Assembly (NCBI RefSeq): GCF_001723175.1
Contig: NC_064650.1
Coordinates: forward strand, 3,100,001 to 3,164,000
DNA length: 64,000 nucleotides
Origin: Penicillium oxalicum
Taxonomy: Eukaryota; Ascomycota; Eurotiomycetes; Eurotiales; Aspergillaceae
Direction: 5' to 3'
The translations under genes and the position numbers were made by a program. The notes below the pieces were generated by a model. That model ran no database searches. It was not told where the DNA came from and worked only from the letters and a program-made list of their open reading frames with translations. Shown piece by piece: positions 1 through 11,794 of this stretch (positions are counted from its first letter, which is position 1; each line of letters opens with the position of its first letter).

Positions 1-245
1 GGCCGCCATCTCCGACGCCGTGATTGTATCGGTTTGCTGATTTATGGTTAGTAGCAAACATCTCAAAGGTGGTTAACTATGTAGACTGGTAATCAACACC
101 ACAGAGAGATGTTTTCCCACCTTGACAACGTGTAATAACTCGTCAATCAACACCTCTCACTATAGATATTCCATTCACGCTCTTCGTGAACCCAAAACTC
201 TCTCACTTACACTTCACTTCCGAGCTCACTCTTTCTCTCTTTCCC

Positions 246-267
246 ATACACATACACACACACACAC
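246..267. repeat. CA dinucleotide microsatellite
   Basis: A short CA-rich tract, interrupted once by a T, sits about 55 bases before the first BTB start codon, inside what is probably the 5' leader. It is a simple repeat and likely to vary in length between strains. Confidence 0.8.
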
Positions 268-323
268 TTTTCATTTCTCTTCTACAGCTCTCAACCTCTC
301 GGACAGACGTGACCCTGTTCAAA

Positions 324-1094
324 ATGTTTCAAGTAGAGCCGCTTTCGCTGGATGAACCTGCCGTCACCATCTGCTTCCAGCCTTCCGGCGTCGAATATCG
401 CATTCGGAAGGAGGTCTTGATCGCGCCCTCTACCTACTTCAGAATCATGTTCGACCACTTCCTAGAGGGCCAAACAGACAGAGTTGTCCTCGAGGAAATC
501 GACGGCGTAGTCTCCCCCCGAGGCTTTGAGATTCTCATGGAGTGGATCTACTCCAATGCCATCGAGATCCCCGACGCCAAGACCCCCGGTGAATATCTCA
601 CAGCTGCGATTGAAGTCGCGCGTCTCGCAGAATACTTCCAGATCGGCGACATTGAGGATAAAATCAGCGAAGAGCTTGCGTATCAGATTCGACAGGCCAA
701 CCCCAGCAAGCCCTGCGCCGGTTTTGACGCGCCTCATGACCGCATCCGCTCACGGATTCGCGGAGGATTCCGCTCCATCGTGAAGGACAACAGCTACATG
801 GCCAATTTGTACGACGTCTGGATCACCGAGAAGCATATCCGTTCGGCGGTTCAACTGCGAAAGGGTCATGGCGTGCGTCGTATCCTGGCCGCCGTGTCAG
901 CCGGGGCCTTGCTCGATGCCCCGGATCAGAAATTCGCTCGACGAAGCCGCGAGTGCCCAGACTTTGGCGATGACCTGTTGATGGAATTGAGAGAGACCAT
1001 CTTGTCTCTGGAACTTTGCTACATGGAGGACACCGCCAAGGACATGAAGTGGATGAATGATCCCTCGCCCACTCCGGACAATCTCGGCGCTTAG
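324..1094 (+). CDS. BTB/POZ domain protein (first of two paralogues)
   Basis: Single-exon gene of 256 aa. I start at the ATG at 324 because it has an A at -3, and because the longer in-frame extension from 186 is low-complexity leader sequence. The N-terminal part (about residues 10-110) reads as a BTB/POZ fold: a strand segment containing EYRIRKEVLIAPSTYFRIMF, an acidic FLEG turn, then helices ending in LMEWIYSNAIEI and an ARLAEYFQIGDI segment. The C-terminal half carries a motif with HIRSAVQLRKGHGVRR and RECPDFGDDLL that the second BTB gene (2664-3468) shares, so the two are diverged tandem duplicates. BTB proteins often act as CUL3 adaptors or dimerisation modules; the partner here is unknown. 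No signal peptide or membrane segment is seen. Confidence 0.75.
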   Translation: MFQVEPLSLDEPAVTICFQPSGVEYRIRKEVLIAPSTYFRIMFDHFLEGQTDRVVLEEIDGVVSPRGFEILMEWIYSNAIEIPDAKTPGEYLTAAIEVARLAEYFQIGDIEDKISEELAYQIRQANPSKPCAGFDAPHDRIRSRIRGGFRSIVKDNSYMANLYDVWITEKHIRSAVQLRKGHGVRRILAAVSAGALLDAPDQKFARRSRECPDFGDDLLMELRETILSLELCYMEDTAKDMKWMNDPSPTPDNLGA

Positions 1095-1977
1095 TCCTCT
1101 GATCTCATCGAAGGTGAGATTGATCGACGGGGCACTCAGATCTCGGTTCGTGGTCAGGTTTAGTTGAATGTGTGAGCATTGATTTCTGTAATACACAAGG
1201 AATATCAGGAAATCATCTTTTGAAAAAAAAAAGTAAAACCGTGGTGGTTCTTTTCAACGCAATTTCTTCTTAAACACAATAAACGACGCTAGATATGGTT
1301 GCAATGACGTGTCGCTGCTGTAGAGCCCTGAATATTTCCAAGACGACATTCACCACTTTAAGTGATACCTATGTAAACCATATAGACCATTGACATCCAT
1401 AAAGTCAATACTGACACCATCAGGCCTCGTACTCGCTGGAACACACATTATCATCCCTACCTTACCCGTGCAGGGATGGAAGCCGCATTTCATCAACGTA
1501 GAGAATCTACCCACTTACGTTGAGACTGGAATCATATTTGATTTTGACTAGACTTTATTGATGATTACTAAGTTCTGTCGCTGGAAGCCTTTCTACATTC
1601 CACTAGATGTCTCGACTGTCCTGACTGCTCTGGGTACGTGTTTGGAAACCACAGATATTGGATGTTGAAGCGATTCCATGTGCACTCTCTGCCTCGGCGA
1701 GCTCAAGGCCGGGACAAAAACGCATCTCACAGAAGTGACCAGGTCAATATGTGGGTTGACATATGATTCCTTGTTCATGCTCGACAAATTCTGGTTTGGA
1801 GCAAAAAAAATCAATAAAAACCTCCCATTTGTGACGACTATTACCACATCGCTGAGCACTTGCGATAGACTCGGAGATACTGTCTTCCTATGTGCGTTCC
1901 GATAGTCTCAATAAAACGGGTGCACTTAAAAAATTGATGGGTATATATTTTCTATTCTTGGTATACTCAACAAGTAA
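1095..1977. other. Intergenic region
   Basis: This holds the 3' region of the first BTB gene and the 5' flank of the tRNA. There is an A-rich tract near 1221-1231. Small ORFs at 1593-1905 on both strands overlap each other and look like chance. I see no supported gene. Confidence 0.6.
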
Positions 1978-2049
1978 TCCGAATTGGTGTAGTGGCTAAC
2001 ATCGCCGTCTCTCACACGGCAGCCAGGGGTTCGATTCCCCTATTCGGAG
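1978..2049 (+). tRNA. tRNA-Glu (anticodon CTC)
   Basis: A full 72-nt cloverleaf without an intron. The acceptor arm TCCGAAT (1978-1984) pairs with ATTCGGA (2042-2048), followed by discriminator G2049. The anticodon stem GCCGT/ACGGC encloses loop CTCTCAC, giving anticodon CTC, which reads GAG. The T arm AGGGG/CCCCT encloses loop TTCGATT, and the internal A box and B box promoter elements are intact. CCA is not encoded, as expected for a nuclear eukaryotic tRNA. It lies between two BTB paralogues. Confidence 0.96.
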
Positions 2050-2055
2050 ATTCTC

Positions 2056-2066
2056 TTTTGCTTTTT
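2056..2066 (+). terminator. RNA polymerase III terminator
   Basis: Two T runs (four T at 2056-2059 and five T at 2062-2066) begin six bases after the tRNA 3' end, the usual form of a Pol III stop signal. Confidence 0.8.
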
Positions 2067-2663
2067 GATTTTCGATTTTTTTAGCTTCTGGTTTTTCCTT
2101 ACCAATTTGCCGCGTCCAACCAAGCATTTCAACCTTAACCTACGTAGCACAAACTCTTGTCATCGAGCCCTTTCGGACCCTATCGTCCTATGCGTACTTC
2201 AATGAACGTAGCCTTCTACTAATCCTGCCATCATCTGCTGGATCAAAAATCAAAAAGAATAGCTCTGTTGGCACCACTCGAAAACTTTGACCATGTATCC
2301 CTGACCTTTTCAACATTAGCCACCCCCGGGTACTGTCTTACAAGATTCAGCGTTTGCTTCATCATGCCTCTGCCCAAGACGACCCCGAGTACCTTCCCCT
2401 CCAACTTCATCCTACTTTTCCCCCGCTCTGTGTTGACCCCTGCTTTCTGTTTGCCCCTCAGAAATCAGGTGATCCATTCCGATGTAAGACCTTCCACTAG
2501 CTGAAGCGATCATGTCGTTTGTTTTCCTTCTTCGCTCTTTTATTCCCTCTCTAGGTCTCAGAAAACGTTCTCCTCGAAACCCAACCTACAATCGCGCAGC
2601 ACTCGGCACTTAATAGCGGGTAACATAGAATCTCTAACCTTAACCCTCTCATTTTACACAAAA

Positions 2664-3468
2664 ATGCAAGACGATCTCGATATCGATGTGGAGATAATGG
2701 TGACAAAGTGCGTACTTTGACCAAACCGACGACTTTATCAACCTGCATATATAAAAGCCTAGAACTGACGGTGGCTGCCTGTTTAGAATCCTCCCCCTCT
2801 ACAACGGCCCTTTCGTCAAGCTTCGAATAAAGTCAAGTGACGTCGAGTACACAGTCTCAAAGCCCCTTCTGTGCCAGGAATCTGCCTACTTCAAAGCAAT
2901 GTTCGAGGGTGAATTTTCTGAAGACGCCGAACAAATAGCCACTCTCGAGCCTGTCGAGGGCGTACTCTCCGTGCGAAGCGTTCAATGTCTTCTACAATGG
3001 ATTTACCACAAGCGATACTTTGTCAACAAGAAGCAGCCTGCACAAGAGCAGATTTCATCTGCGATCGAGCTTGCCAGACTGGCGGACATGTGTATGGTCA
3101 GCGGGTTAGGCTTGCATCTTGCTCAGTGCATCAAAGATGTACTGGTAGCGAATCCAGACCCTGACATTGGATTGATGAGAAACGCGAACAAGAACGTCTT
3201 TGCCCTGACGGGCAATCATATCCGTATGGCAGGATGCTTACCGACTGGGCATGCTGTGCGTTCTATGATAGCATCCGCATCGGTTGAGGGATTCCTGGGA
3301 CGCGGGAATTTCAAGTTTGCCTCAGAGGCGCGCGAGTACCCGACATTTGCCTCGGACCTTCTATTTGAAGTCAAAAAGGCCTTGGTGACGATGAAGTGGA
3401 AGAGCGCGGAGTTTTTGGATCCAATCACTAGGAAGACGATGTCCGTCAACGGGGTTCTCCTCGACTGA
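2664..3468 (+). CDS. BTB/POZ domain protein (second paralogue)
   Basis: Two exons, 2664-2707 and 2787-3468, give 241 aa. The 79-nt intron has donor GTGCGT and an acceptor ending GTTTAG. Splicing restores the missing first strand of the BTB fold (ILPLYNGPFVKLRIKSSDVE), which the uninterrupted ORF from 2899 lacks. The BTB core continues through LLCQESAYFKAMFEGEF and LLQWIYHKRYF. The C-terminal block with NHIRMAGCLPTGHAVRS and AREYPTFASDLLFE lines up with the C-terminal block of the gene at 324-1094, so I infer an old tandem duplication. The function is not identified; a ubiquitin-ligase adaptor or scaffold role would be typical of the family but is unproven. Confidence 0.75.
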
Positions 3469-4653
3469 AAGACCTGCCAGCCTTTGGCAAGCTCCTCTAC
3501 GATAGATCTTGCCTATGATACGAAGCACGGATTTTTGAATTGGAAGTTTATCCGGCATTTTCCCCTATCAGTTTTTCACTGTTGTAACCTGAGATCCAAT
3601 AGATAATCTAGGATTTCACTAACAAGGTTGACTTTCTTCAAGAAGCTGCCAGAGCCCGACCATGCCAGATCTGTATAGCTTCTAGCCGTCACTATCAATA
3701 CGTGACACTTTCATAACCATCCCTGATTTTCAGATAGTGCTCGAGAGGGTCGACGTCCTTTATGACTAATGCGATAGGATAGTACCTGCGGCTGAGAAAA
3801 TATCACAATCAGAGAATACAATGTCCGAGTACGTGCCGCTTCTAGAATTTGTAAGAGAGACTTGGATGAATCGACAATGACCTTGGCCGTAGAATTTCAG
3901 GTATTTTTTTGTACACCAAACAAAGGTGATGAACATCTCGACCCTAGATTCGACAAGAGTCCCTTCCATCAAAACATTCCCCAGTAGACCTTTGTTCAAT
4001 CCCCGAGTCTTGGTAGTTCAACAAATAGGTACAAGTACCGTCCCATTCCGGAATCTACCCGTAGCTCGGTAATTGCCCCAGATCGCGAAGAGAGCGCCGA
4101 GCGATTTAAGCTATGCGAACCAGGTCATAGTACGATTGGCATGTGATTGCGGTATTCACTCGAAAGTACTGCCTACACCGTGGATGCAGATGCAATGGCA
4201 TGTTCGACAGTAATAACAATAGAAGCACAACAGCACAATGGCACTCGAGAGCTGTGGAAAGAATCAAGGATCTCTGGACAAGTGAATTGTACTTTGATTA
4301 ATTTCCGACCGAAACATTCCCAAAATCTTCATTAGGCTCTCTTCTCATCGATCTCTGTCTATATCCTATCTTCTGGTGTTTTTTGCATGGCGATCCTGGC
4401 GGTAACAAAGATATGCTCTTTCATAAAAGGAGTCAAGCGACAGAGAAAGGGACCAGAGGGGAAGGTGGGAGGAGGGGGGGGGGGGGTATCATTTTCCAGT
4501 GTGCATCCCCTTCTGTCGCCGCATTCTCTTCACTTCACCCATCGCCTCTTGATTCGTGACTCATAGCTGGGAATTTCTGGACGTTCCGAGTTCTCCAAGG
4601 ATCCCATCTTTCTTGCAGCCTCCTCGGTTCGAACCAGGCGTGCAGTGGGTCAT
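3469..4653. other. Intergenic region between convergent genes
   Basis: This lies between the stop of the second BTB gene and the stop of the cytochrome b5 gene, so it should hold both 3' regions. The 62-aa ORF at 4147-4335 and the 113-aa ORF antisense to the b5 3' end have no recognisable features. I see no supported gene. Confidence 0.55.
4474..4486. repeat. G13 homopolymer
   Basis: An uninterrupted run of 13 G, preceded by a G-rich purine stretch from about 4450. It lies in the probable 3' region of the cytochrome b5 gene, where it would be read as a C run. It is prone to slippage and to sequencing length errors. Confidence 0.85.
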
Positions 4654-5412
4654 TTACTGGGCCTGCTGCTGGGCGTTGAGGTAGTGGAATCCACCGTAGG
4701 CAAGGAGACCACCGAGGAGGAGGACGGTGTAGAGACCAACACCGAAGCTGCCGGCGGATGAAGAGGCGGAGGCGGAGGAGCTGCTGGTCGAGGCCTGGGC
4801 CTTGGGGGCGGGGTCGCCGGGCTGCGAGGGGAGGGTCAGTATGGAGAATGTGCGGAGGGGGAGCACAGAAGCCCAAGATTAACGGACGAGGCCACCTACC
4901 ATGCGCTTCACGTTGCCAATGAGCAGACCTTCGAGGATCTCACGGGCCTCATCGGAGTGACCGACGTCCTCGAACGCCTCGGAGCCGTCCTGACCGCCGA
5001 CATCGAGGAGGACCTCCTCACCACCGCTGTAGAAGGGACTGGTTAGCCTGTCGCATTGCAGTGACGGACATCATGGTATCCTGGGATAAGATGGTGGGAG
5101 TTGCAGAAACAAGAAAGTCCAAATCAAATGACAAGGCAGCAAGAGTCGCTTCAAGCCCCGCAAAGGTGCCGCTCAAGTAAACTATCACTTGGGTTCCCGT
5201 CGTGGGGGCCAGTTGGTGACGGTGCAAGGGGACACGTGTGACACCCGGGACGGAAGGGAGGGGAGGGGCAAGAGGATGCGCGGTGGGACGTACGGGTGCT
5301 CGTCGACGAAGCTGGTGACATCGTAGACCTTCTCGTGAATGATCATGTACAGATCCTTCTTGGTGTTGTGGGCGGCCACCTCGGTGAGGGTGAGTTCCTT
5401 GGTCTCAGACAT
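4654..5412 (-). CDS. Cytochrome b5, tail-anchored
   Basis: Three exons on the minus strand (5412-5294, 5026-4900, 4821-4654) encode 137 aa. Introns of 267 and 78 nt have GTACGT and GTAGGT donors and CAG acceptors. The heme-binding core is complete: His39 in the HPGGEE motif and His63 in VGHSDEA, 24 residues apart as in classical cytochrome b5. After it comes a Ser/Ala-rich linker, then one membrane segment (about residues 110-126, [18 protein letters not shown]) and a short polar tail. This is the layout of an ER tail-anchored protein with its heme domain in the cytosol. It would pass electrons to sterol and fatty-acid desaturases and some P450s. The leader upstream of 5412 is unusually rich in short pyrimidine runs. 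Confidence 0.95.
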
Positions 5413-7961
5413 GGTGATGGGAGTATGAATGGGGGGTGACTAGACGATTGGTGCCACGAGAAGCAGCGAGGGATTAGCCTGGAAGCACACCGAGAAATGA
5501 GACAATGGACACGGTCGGAACAGCGACGAAGGGGCACGTGAAAGATCAAGTGATGTCTTCGAGATATCTCCAGCCAGAGGACCACGACGATGCCCAAAAA
5601 GATGATTAGAGATAGCCCCCTCCCAAAAAAAAGTGCAGGGCCACGATAGGAGGCGGGTTAACGGGGGAAAAAAGTAGGACGAAACAGATAAGGGGGAGGT
5701 CGAGGCGACACCGACAACCAGGGGCACTCACGTTGAACAGCAACAAAGGCGATGACCAGGAGGAGGAGAGAGAGGAAGGAGAAATGGAGTTGAGCGGAGG
5801 GCGGAGTCGAAAAGGGAAGAGGCACGAGAGGAGAGAAGGAATTGGAAAGACAAAGTGGAATAAGCCGAGAAGAAAAGAAGCGCGTTGCTCACCCCGAGTT
5901 CTGACCAGACCCGCCAGGAGTGCCGTACTCAGTACTTTGATCTTCTATTGTTTTGCGTGGACTTCCTGCGTACTGTGCCTTGTGCTGACCAGCCCAAAGT
6001 CCGTCTGCCACACGGTTCTCCTCCGGGTCCAGGGCCTGCCGAGATGGGCCCACCACTCAGAGGGGCCCAAAGCCCAAGGCGGTGACTCCACAGTGGGGCT
6101 CACCTTCGTCCTCCGACCCTTTTCTTCTTCTTCTGCATCGGGGGGCGGTTTGGCCTTTTTTGTTGAGTTGTCCAGAGGACCGCGGACGTGATTTATCTGG
6201 GTGCTGATTGGCCCATACAGTCCGAGATAGATGACTAAGACTGCTGATCCCGACGGGAGTTTTGACGGACGAGACGGACATGACGGGAGTCACGGGAGTC
6301 ACTGCGGCCAGGGGGCACAAGCGCCGGAATATTCAGGCTGACTCAGGCGGGCTGGTCTGCGCAGCCCGTCGGTTCCCGTTTTTGCCGTGACTCTGATCCG
6401 ATCAGGTGAGGCTGGCAAATTGCTTGATCGGACTTGTACGAATGATAGACCCAGAGAGGGGGAGAGGGAGAGAAGGAGACATGACCTACCGTGGTTTCTG
6501 CCGCTTGATTTTACCCGTGGCATGGATGGGGCGACCTCGATGGAGGCGTGCGCTCGATATCGACTTCGTGTCAGATTCCATGTCGATCCAGGCAGAATTT
6601 ATGACCATGGCATAGTGGTCCTAATGCACTGAGATGCAAGTGAACAAAGTCAAGTCCTCAACACGCACATCTCGCTTGTGAAGATCGACGGCCTGCACGT
6701 TGCGCCGTTGCATCATGACAAGGGAGCTGACGGGTAATGCGGAGACCGATTGGTCAAAGGAGAATGATTTTGAATCTCGTCAGTTGCCATTGGGTGAATT
6801 CCATAACCCTGGACACGCAAACGATCCTGGACGTGCAGCATACAAGAAGGTGAACTGAATAAGCTTGTGTTCGATTGAATCCCTACATGAAACGATCCAG
6901 GATCCTCAACCAGCCAGAATACTCGTGTATCGTGTATCGTGATAGACAGGTATACTGGTCGTCTACTACGTATCTTCGTACCTATGGAGAAAGCCTCGGC
7001 GCCAGGGCCTGCCATGTCCAGTTCACCAGGCAAGGTGTCGTGTGAAGCCACATCATAATCAATATCCGCATATACACGTATAGATCGACTCAACCCGTGG
7101 CCGAGTAGGGCTGAACGTGCCAGCCTCCCCCTACCAATCCGCCGTTTGACATATCCCTGCGAATTCCCCGACTCGGGCCTGAGACCCAGATTGAAAAGCC
7201 GCATCCACGACCCGGTCCATCCGTCTCCCTCGGCCCACCTGATTTCCATGCAGAGATCGATCCTCCGCACGTTCCGTAGTTCCGCGCCCCCGCGTTCGAG
7301 GCACCGAGTATCCCGGAAATGGAACCCTGGCCATCCCGCTTTCCAGTCGATGGCTGGCCCAGTGGCTACTTGGACCACTCCGCACAGGAACAATAATACA
7401 AACACATTAATTGGTCCCTAGTTGAACACCCTACTACCCTGATTTCCCGAGGAAAAGCCGAGTGTCGAGATCAGTTGCCTCGAAATACGGAGAAGAGTCG
7501 AAACTGGACGCGGCGGAGGACGAGACGACCAGTTTCAACAGTGCAGTGGGGAGTCGGAGCCGGATTAACTGATTTACGCTTCCATTGGTGAAAGATACCT
7601 GACGGATGTAATGTGCGTCATTTGTACGGACATGCATGTGCAGAGATGCATCAGCACCTCATATCGCTTTCGGCCCTAGGATCCCTGCCGTGGCGCCTTG
7701 TCTATCTAGTGCAGTAATCGTGACGATCGTGAGATGCGAGAGAGAAAAGGAAAGCAAATAGCCAAAAAAAAAGAAGAAGAAAAGCAGACTCGGGTCATCA
7801 ATAGAGTCTGACCGATCAAAAGGGGGAAGGAGAGAGAGATACAAGAAAGGGGACCATGAAGATAACCACGGCAAACCACAGGCCACGACCGGCCAAGGGT
7901 TCTCATGTTCAGATCACCAATGCAACATTTCAACATGGCAAAGAAGTTCAACCGCTCACGC
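5413..7961. other. 2.5-kb intergenic region
   Basis: This contains the 5' region of cytochrome b5 and the 3' region of the deubiquitinase. The largest ORF is 230 aa on the minus strand (6713-7405). It begins with a hydrophobic run but shows no domain, is rich in Arg and Gly, and is opposed by a plus-strand ORF, so I do not call it. A non-coding transcript cannot be excluded. Confidence 0.5.
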
Positions 7962-10900
7962 TCATTTCGCCGGAACCCGCTCGTAAAACACAATGTAAGC
8001 CTGCTCATTCTGTAACCGATCCCGGGGCCGTAGATCCCGCGGATTGAAGTCGGTCACCCGATCGTCGTCAAACTTTCGCCAGCACTGCCGTTCCGCATCG
8101 CGCACCAAGGACACGTAGTGACCGCTGCCCATGGAGGACCCAATGTGTTTAAGAACCCCAAAGGCATCATATGTGAAAGGGGGCGTGGCGGGACCGATGG
8201 ACGAAGATACCCCGACGTCGCCCGAGGACTTGGCGTGGGGGTATTGGACAATGTAATCGTCCATGCGGAGGCCGTGGAGAGGGAACTCGATGGGCGTGTG
8301 GATCTTGCGCGCGCTTTGGGTCTTGGAGGCGGAGAATCGCTTGAAATGAACCACAAGAATCTGAGGCGCTCGCGTGACAATGATCTGTTTCGTCGCGATG
8401 CGGTCACATTTACAATACGGGCATTTCCACACTTCGTCTCCACTCAGCATTTCCTCCTGGCAGTAGCTGCGGAGACACTGGTAAATGTCCCCCGTGCCCT
8501 CGGCGGGAATCTCGACACTGATGCTGTAGAAGGCCTCGTAGGTGGTGGAAGTCTGCCGGCAAGTGGTGCACCGCAATCGACTGGCGTGCTGACCCGCAAA
8601 GAGCGACGAGATGAAAGAATCTTCCCGATGACTGTACCGATTCCATTCGATCTCGGATACCTTTTGGACAGGCATTCGCTCGCGCTGCATTTCCTGAGAG
8701 GTGGTCAACGGTCGCAAAGGATTGCGCTGCCAATTGATGTTCAAATCTTCATGCAGGCAATCCACGAGGAAATCGAAAAATTCCTTGGCATCCTGCTGGC
8801 GATCAATCGCCCATTCCCGATTCAAACGACCGCAAAAGTTTCGAAATGAGGTGGGCATGATGATCTCTACGTCGCCCTTCCATAACGACCGAATCAGATT
8901 TGCATACAGACCCGGCATCACCCCTTGTGAGCCTTTCCAATTCTTTTGCACGTAATGTCTGTATCGATCATCGATGAAAAACTTGCTCATCATGACCGTG
9001 GCACTGAGACATTGGATTGTGGAATTCATATAGCATGTCACGCCAAAATTATGCAGACCAGTTCGCGGGAGTTTCAATCGGCTGAGGTAGGAAGTGGACG
9101 TATACAAGGGCGCGCGATTCGCAGAATTCTGTCGCTGAACGTGCGGCTGGGCATGACGGCCGTCCGAGACCCCGCTATAGCTAGGGCGAGAGACTGCGGG
9201 AGGCGGTCGCGAAGGAGCAACCGGAACGGGAGCAGAGAACTTGTAGGAAGAATCCACACTGCTACGAGAATCCGGGTGCATCATCGATTGCTGCAGTTGG
9301 TGTGGCTCTGGGAAGCGGCGCAGGAAAGCTTCGTAGGAATGCACCAACGGGCTCGTTGGCTCGGGCTGAGCTTCATCGATCAATTCTTGCTCGTCTCCCT
9401 GAAGACCTTCCTCCTCGAGATAGTGACTCGTGTCAATCTCCTCCTTTTTGGATTTCTCCAGCCATGCCGACAGCTCCTCCGAATTGAGTGGGGTGAACTC
9501 GCGGAGACGTCTCTTGCGAACTTCCAAGCTGGAGTTGGCACTGGCCATGGTCGGAACTCGACCTAGAGGCTTTCCCGATCTCGGATGGGGCTTTTTGCTC
9601 TGCAAGGAGCCCATCACAGCAGCCGTGGAAGACGTTGCCAGAGACTGTGGTCCGATCAAATCGATCCATGCGTCCAAGCCGCCGAGGAGCAGAGCTGGTG
9701 GTCGACCTGCTTTTAGGGGTTTGTACTCGTTGAATTCATACAGAGTGTCGTGCAACGCCCTCAAGTGTGGCGCCGACGTACCCACTGGAGAGCCTGCCAG
9801 ATAACTGACGGACGCTGTCTGCTGATCGTAGTAGACCACCAGGTCGAATTCGTTCCGCCTCTCAAATAAGGTCTGCTCATACTCGGGAGAGACGATCAGC
9901 CGCTCCTCAAGTTCCTCAGCCGATACATTCTCCTTTAAGACGATCGGCTCAATACAGATGATCGACTTGGCATAAATATGGCCGAGATCAAACTGGTCAC
10001 GTGGTCGGACATCAATTACCAAGACATTGAATCGACGCAGGTAGTCCATCAAATCATGCGCCGTGACGTGCGTACTGTACGGTAGATCAGGGGAATTGCT
10101 TCGTGCGTTTCGCGCAGAACCGCCTCCATTCGGAGTTTGTGTGCGGTACGCACGCTCATCTGCGCCTGAAATAGGGCTTCCGCACGGCGATCGTGTGAGC
10201 TGCGAATATCGTTGGTTCAATGAGCGAGCACTCTCGACCGATGTTCGAGGCGGGTTGAGCGGAGGAGGCTGATTAGGGACTGTATAAATCGGACTGTAAG
10301 TGGGGTCGGGCGCGCGCGGCATCGAAGTGTTGATCGGCAACTTGGGCGGGATAGAAGGCATCTGATTCGAGGAGTCCATGATACGGGGACCCAGCGGACG
10401 TTTTTGAGGGGATTCCAAAGGAGATCTCTGCGCCGCTACGTCTGAATTCACAGCGTGAGCAAAAAACTGGTCCACAGATCCTCGCCGCGCTTGCACAGGG
10501 GACGACGCAACATTGAATCCAGATCCATTGGGGGTCCTCGACGTCTTCAACCGTGCAAATCGTTCAGCCAGAGAGTCTGCTGTCGACACAGAGATTCTCC
10601 GTCCATCAATGTCCGAGCCAGACGCATGCTGAAATTGCGTTGGACTCGGCATTCTTGTCGACACGCTTAACGGAGCCTCGTTCTCTCGATTCCTGCCGGG
10701 GCCACCGGGACCGGATTCGCGCATTGAGGTTGACACGGGAGCCCTTGCTGGCTGCACATTGCTTCTCAGATTATCCTCGATGATCTCTTGTTTGATCGCA
10801 TCCATTGTCGCTTGCTTGCTCCGCACCGACTAAATAGGAGACGTACATTCATCAGCATTCTTCCTTGGCGCATATGATACGCTTGAGATCATCGTATCGT

Positions 10901-11427
10901 CAGGGTGCGTGACGGTTTTAGTCTCTCAGCTCGTCCGAACGTACCATCATCAGAGCCGCAAATTGCTTGTATAACTCCGGCGTCCGCGTCTGTATCATGT
11001 GATAATCGGGGTGGTGGGGGACCAGGTTGATGATGATTTCCGAAGCCCAGAGGTATTGGACATATGCCTTGTCAATATCGACGCCATCCGCAAGGGTTTT
11101 GGCCCGCTGGAAAGCCCCCGCGGCGGTCTCAAGCAGAGTTTCGATCTAGCATGTTTCACATCAGCCATGTCTCCTCGCATAGTCTCGAGCTCAACTTCTG
11201 CCACTAACAGATGTATGCTCATTCACGTTCAAAAGCGCGACCTGATCTTGTAGGTCCTTGATATTTGGAAACCTCGGTTGCAGTGTTGGTCGGGTACCAC
11301 TCCCACCGGTAGCCGGTCTCATGCTCGGGCTGATGGTCTGCATGGTGCCCCCCACCGAGTAAGGACGGCTGTCCTTCCATGGTGATCTGTCTGGTGGAGA
11401 AGGTAGAGCCGCCGCATCGGGGGGCAT
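7962..11427 (-). CDS. Ubiquitin carboxyl-terminal hydrolase, Doa4/USP8-like
   Basis: Three exons (11427-11209, 11145-10945, 10829-7962) give 1095 aa. The introns have GTTAGT and GTACGT donors and TAG acceptors, both in phase 0. Residues about 50-140 form a helical N-terminal region like the MIT/USP8-dimerisation domain (KAYVQYLWASEIIINLVPHH). A disordered Ser/Pro stretch follows, then a rhodanese-like domain (about 396-536, NVLVIDVRPRDQFDLGHIYA). Its active-site cysteine is missing (VVYYDQQTA), so it is probably a binding module. The peptidase C19 domain (about 730-1094) has the Cys box GLHNFGVTCYMNSTIQCL (Cys739), paired CxxC zinc ligands (CTTC, CPYC) and the His box GSGHYVSLV. Doa4 removes ubiquitin from cargo at the endosome. 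Its divergent neighbour is Vps27, from the same pathway. The family is secure; orthology to Doa4 is inferred. Confidence 0.92.
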
Positions 11428-11794
11428 GGTCGTGGCAGTGAAGCGTGAAACCTGGGTGAGTTCTTAATGCATGGCTCTGAAAGTTTCAATCGCAGCGAAG
11501 GTAGGTGAGTTCCTAGGCATCCACGGGTGCTCCGAGACCGAAGGATCTCTTACAAGTAATCGTCCCAGGAACTCATCATTGGGCGGGTCTGGGGTACGGA
11601 GGGACAGTATCGTTTTCACCGCCCCCGCCTATGACGCCAGCAGCTTAGTCACTAGCTTCGGCGGGCTGCCTGGAGCTCCCTGAGGACCCTCTGTTGTGCT
11701 ATCGGCGCATTCTATCTGCGTTGCGATTTCAAGGCTCATACACCTTTCTGGAGGATTCCGCGGCGCAAAGCTTGTCTCTCCTAAGCCTTTCAAC
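11428..11794. promoter_or_regulatory. Shared divergent promoter region
   Basis: These 367 bases separate the start codons of the deubiquitinase (minus) and vps27 (plus). Both leaders and promoters must lie here, so the two genes may be co-regulated. No specific operator was identified. Confidence 0.6.

Noticed and set aside
6713..7405. 230-aa minus-strand ORF starting with a hydrophobic run
   Set aside because: The hydrophobic start resembles a signal peptide, but the rest has no pattern or domain and is opposed by another frame. Not enough to call a gene.
8118..9566. Long plus-strand ORFs (243 and 206 aa) over the deubiquitinase
   Set aside because: They lie exactly antisense to conserved catalytic sequence, show no domain, and reflect the base composition of the real gene.
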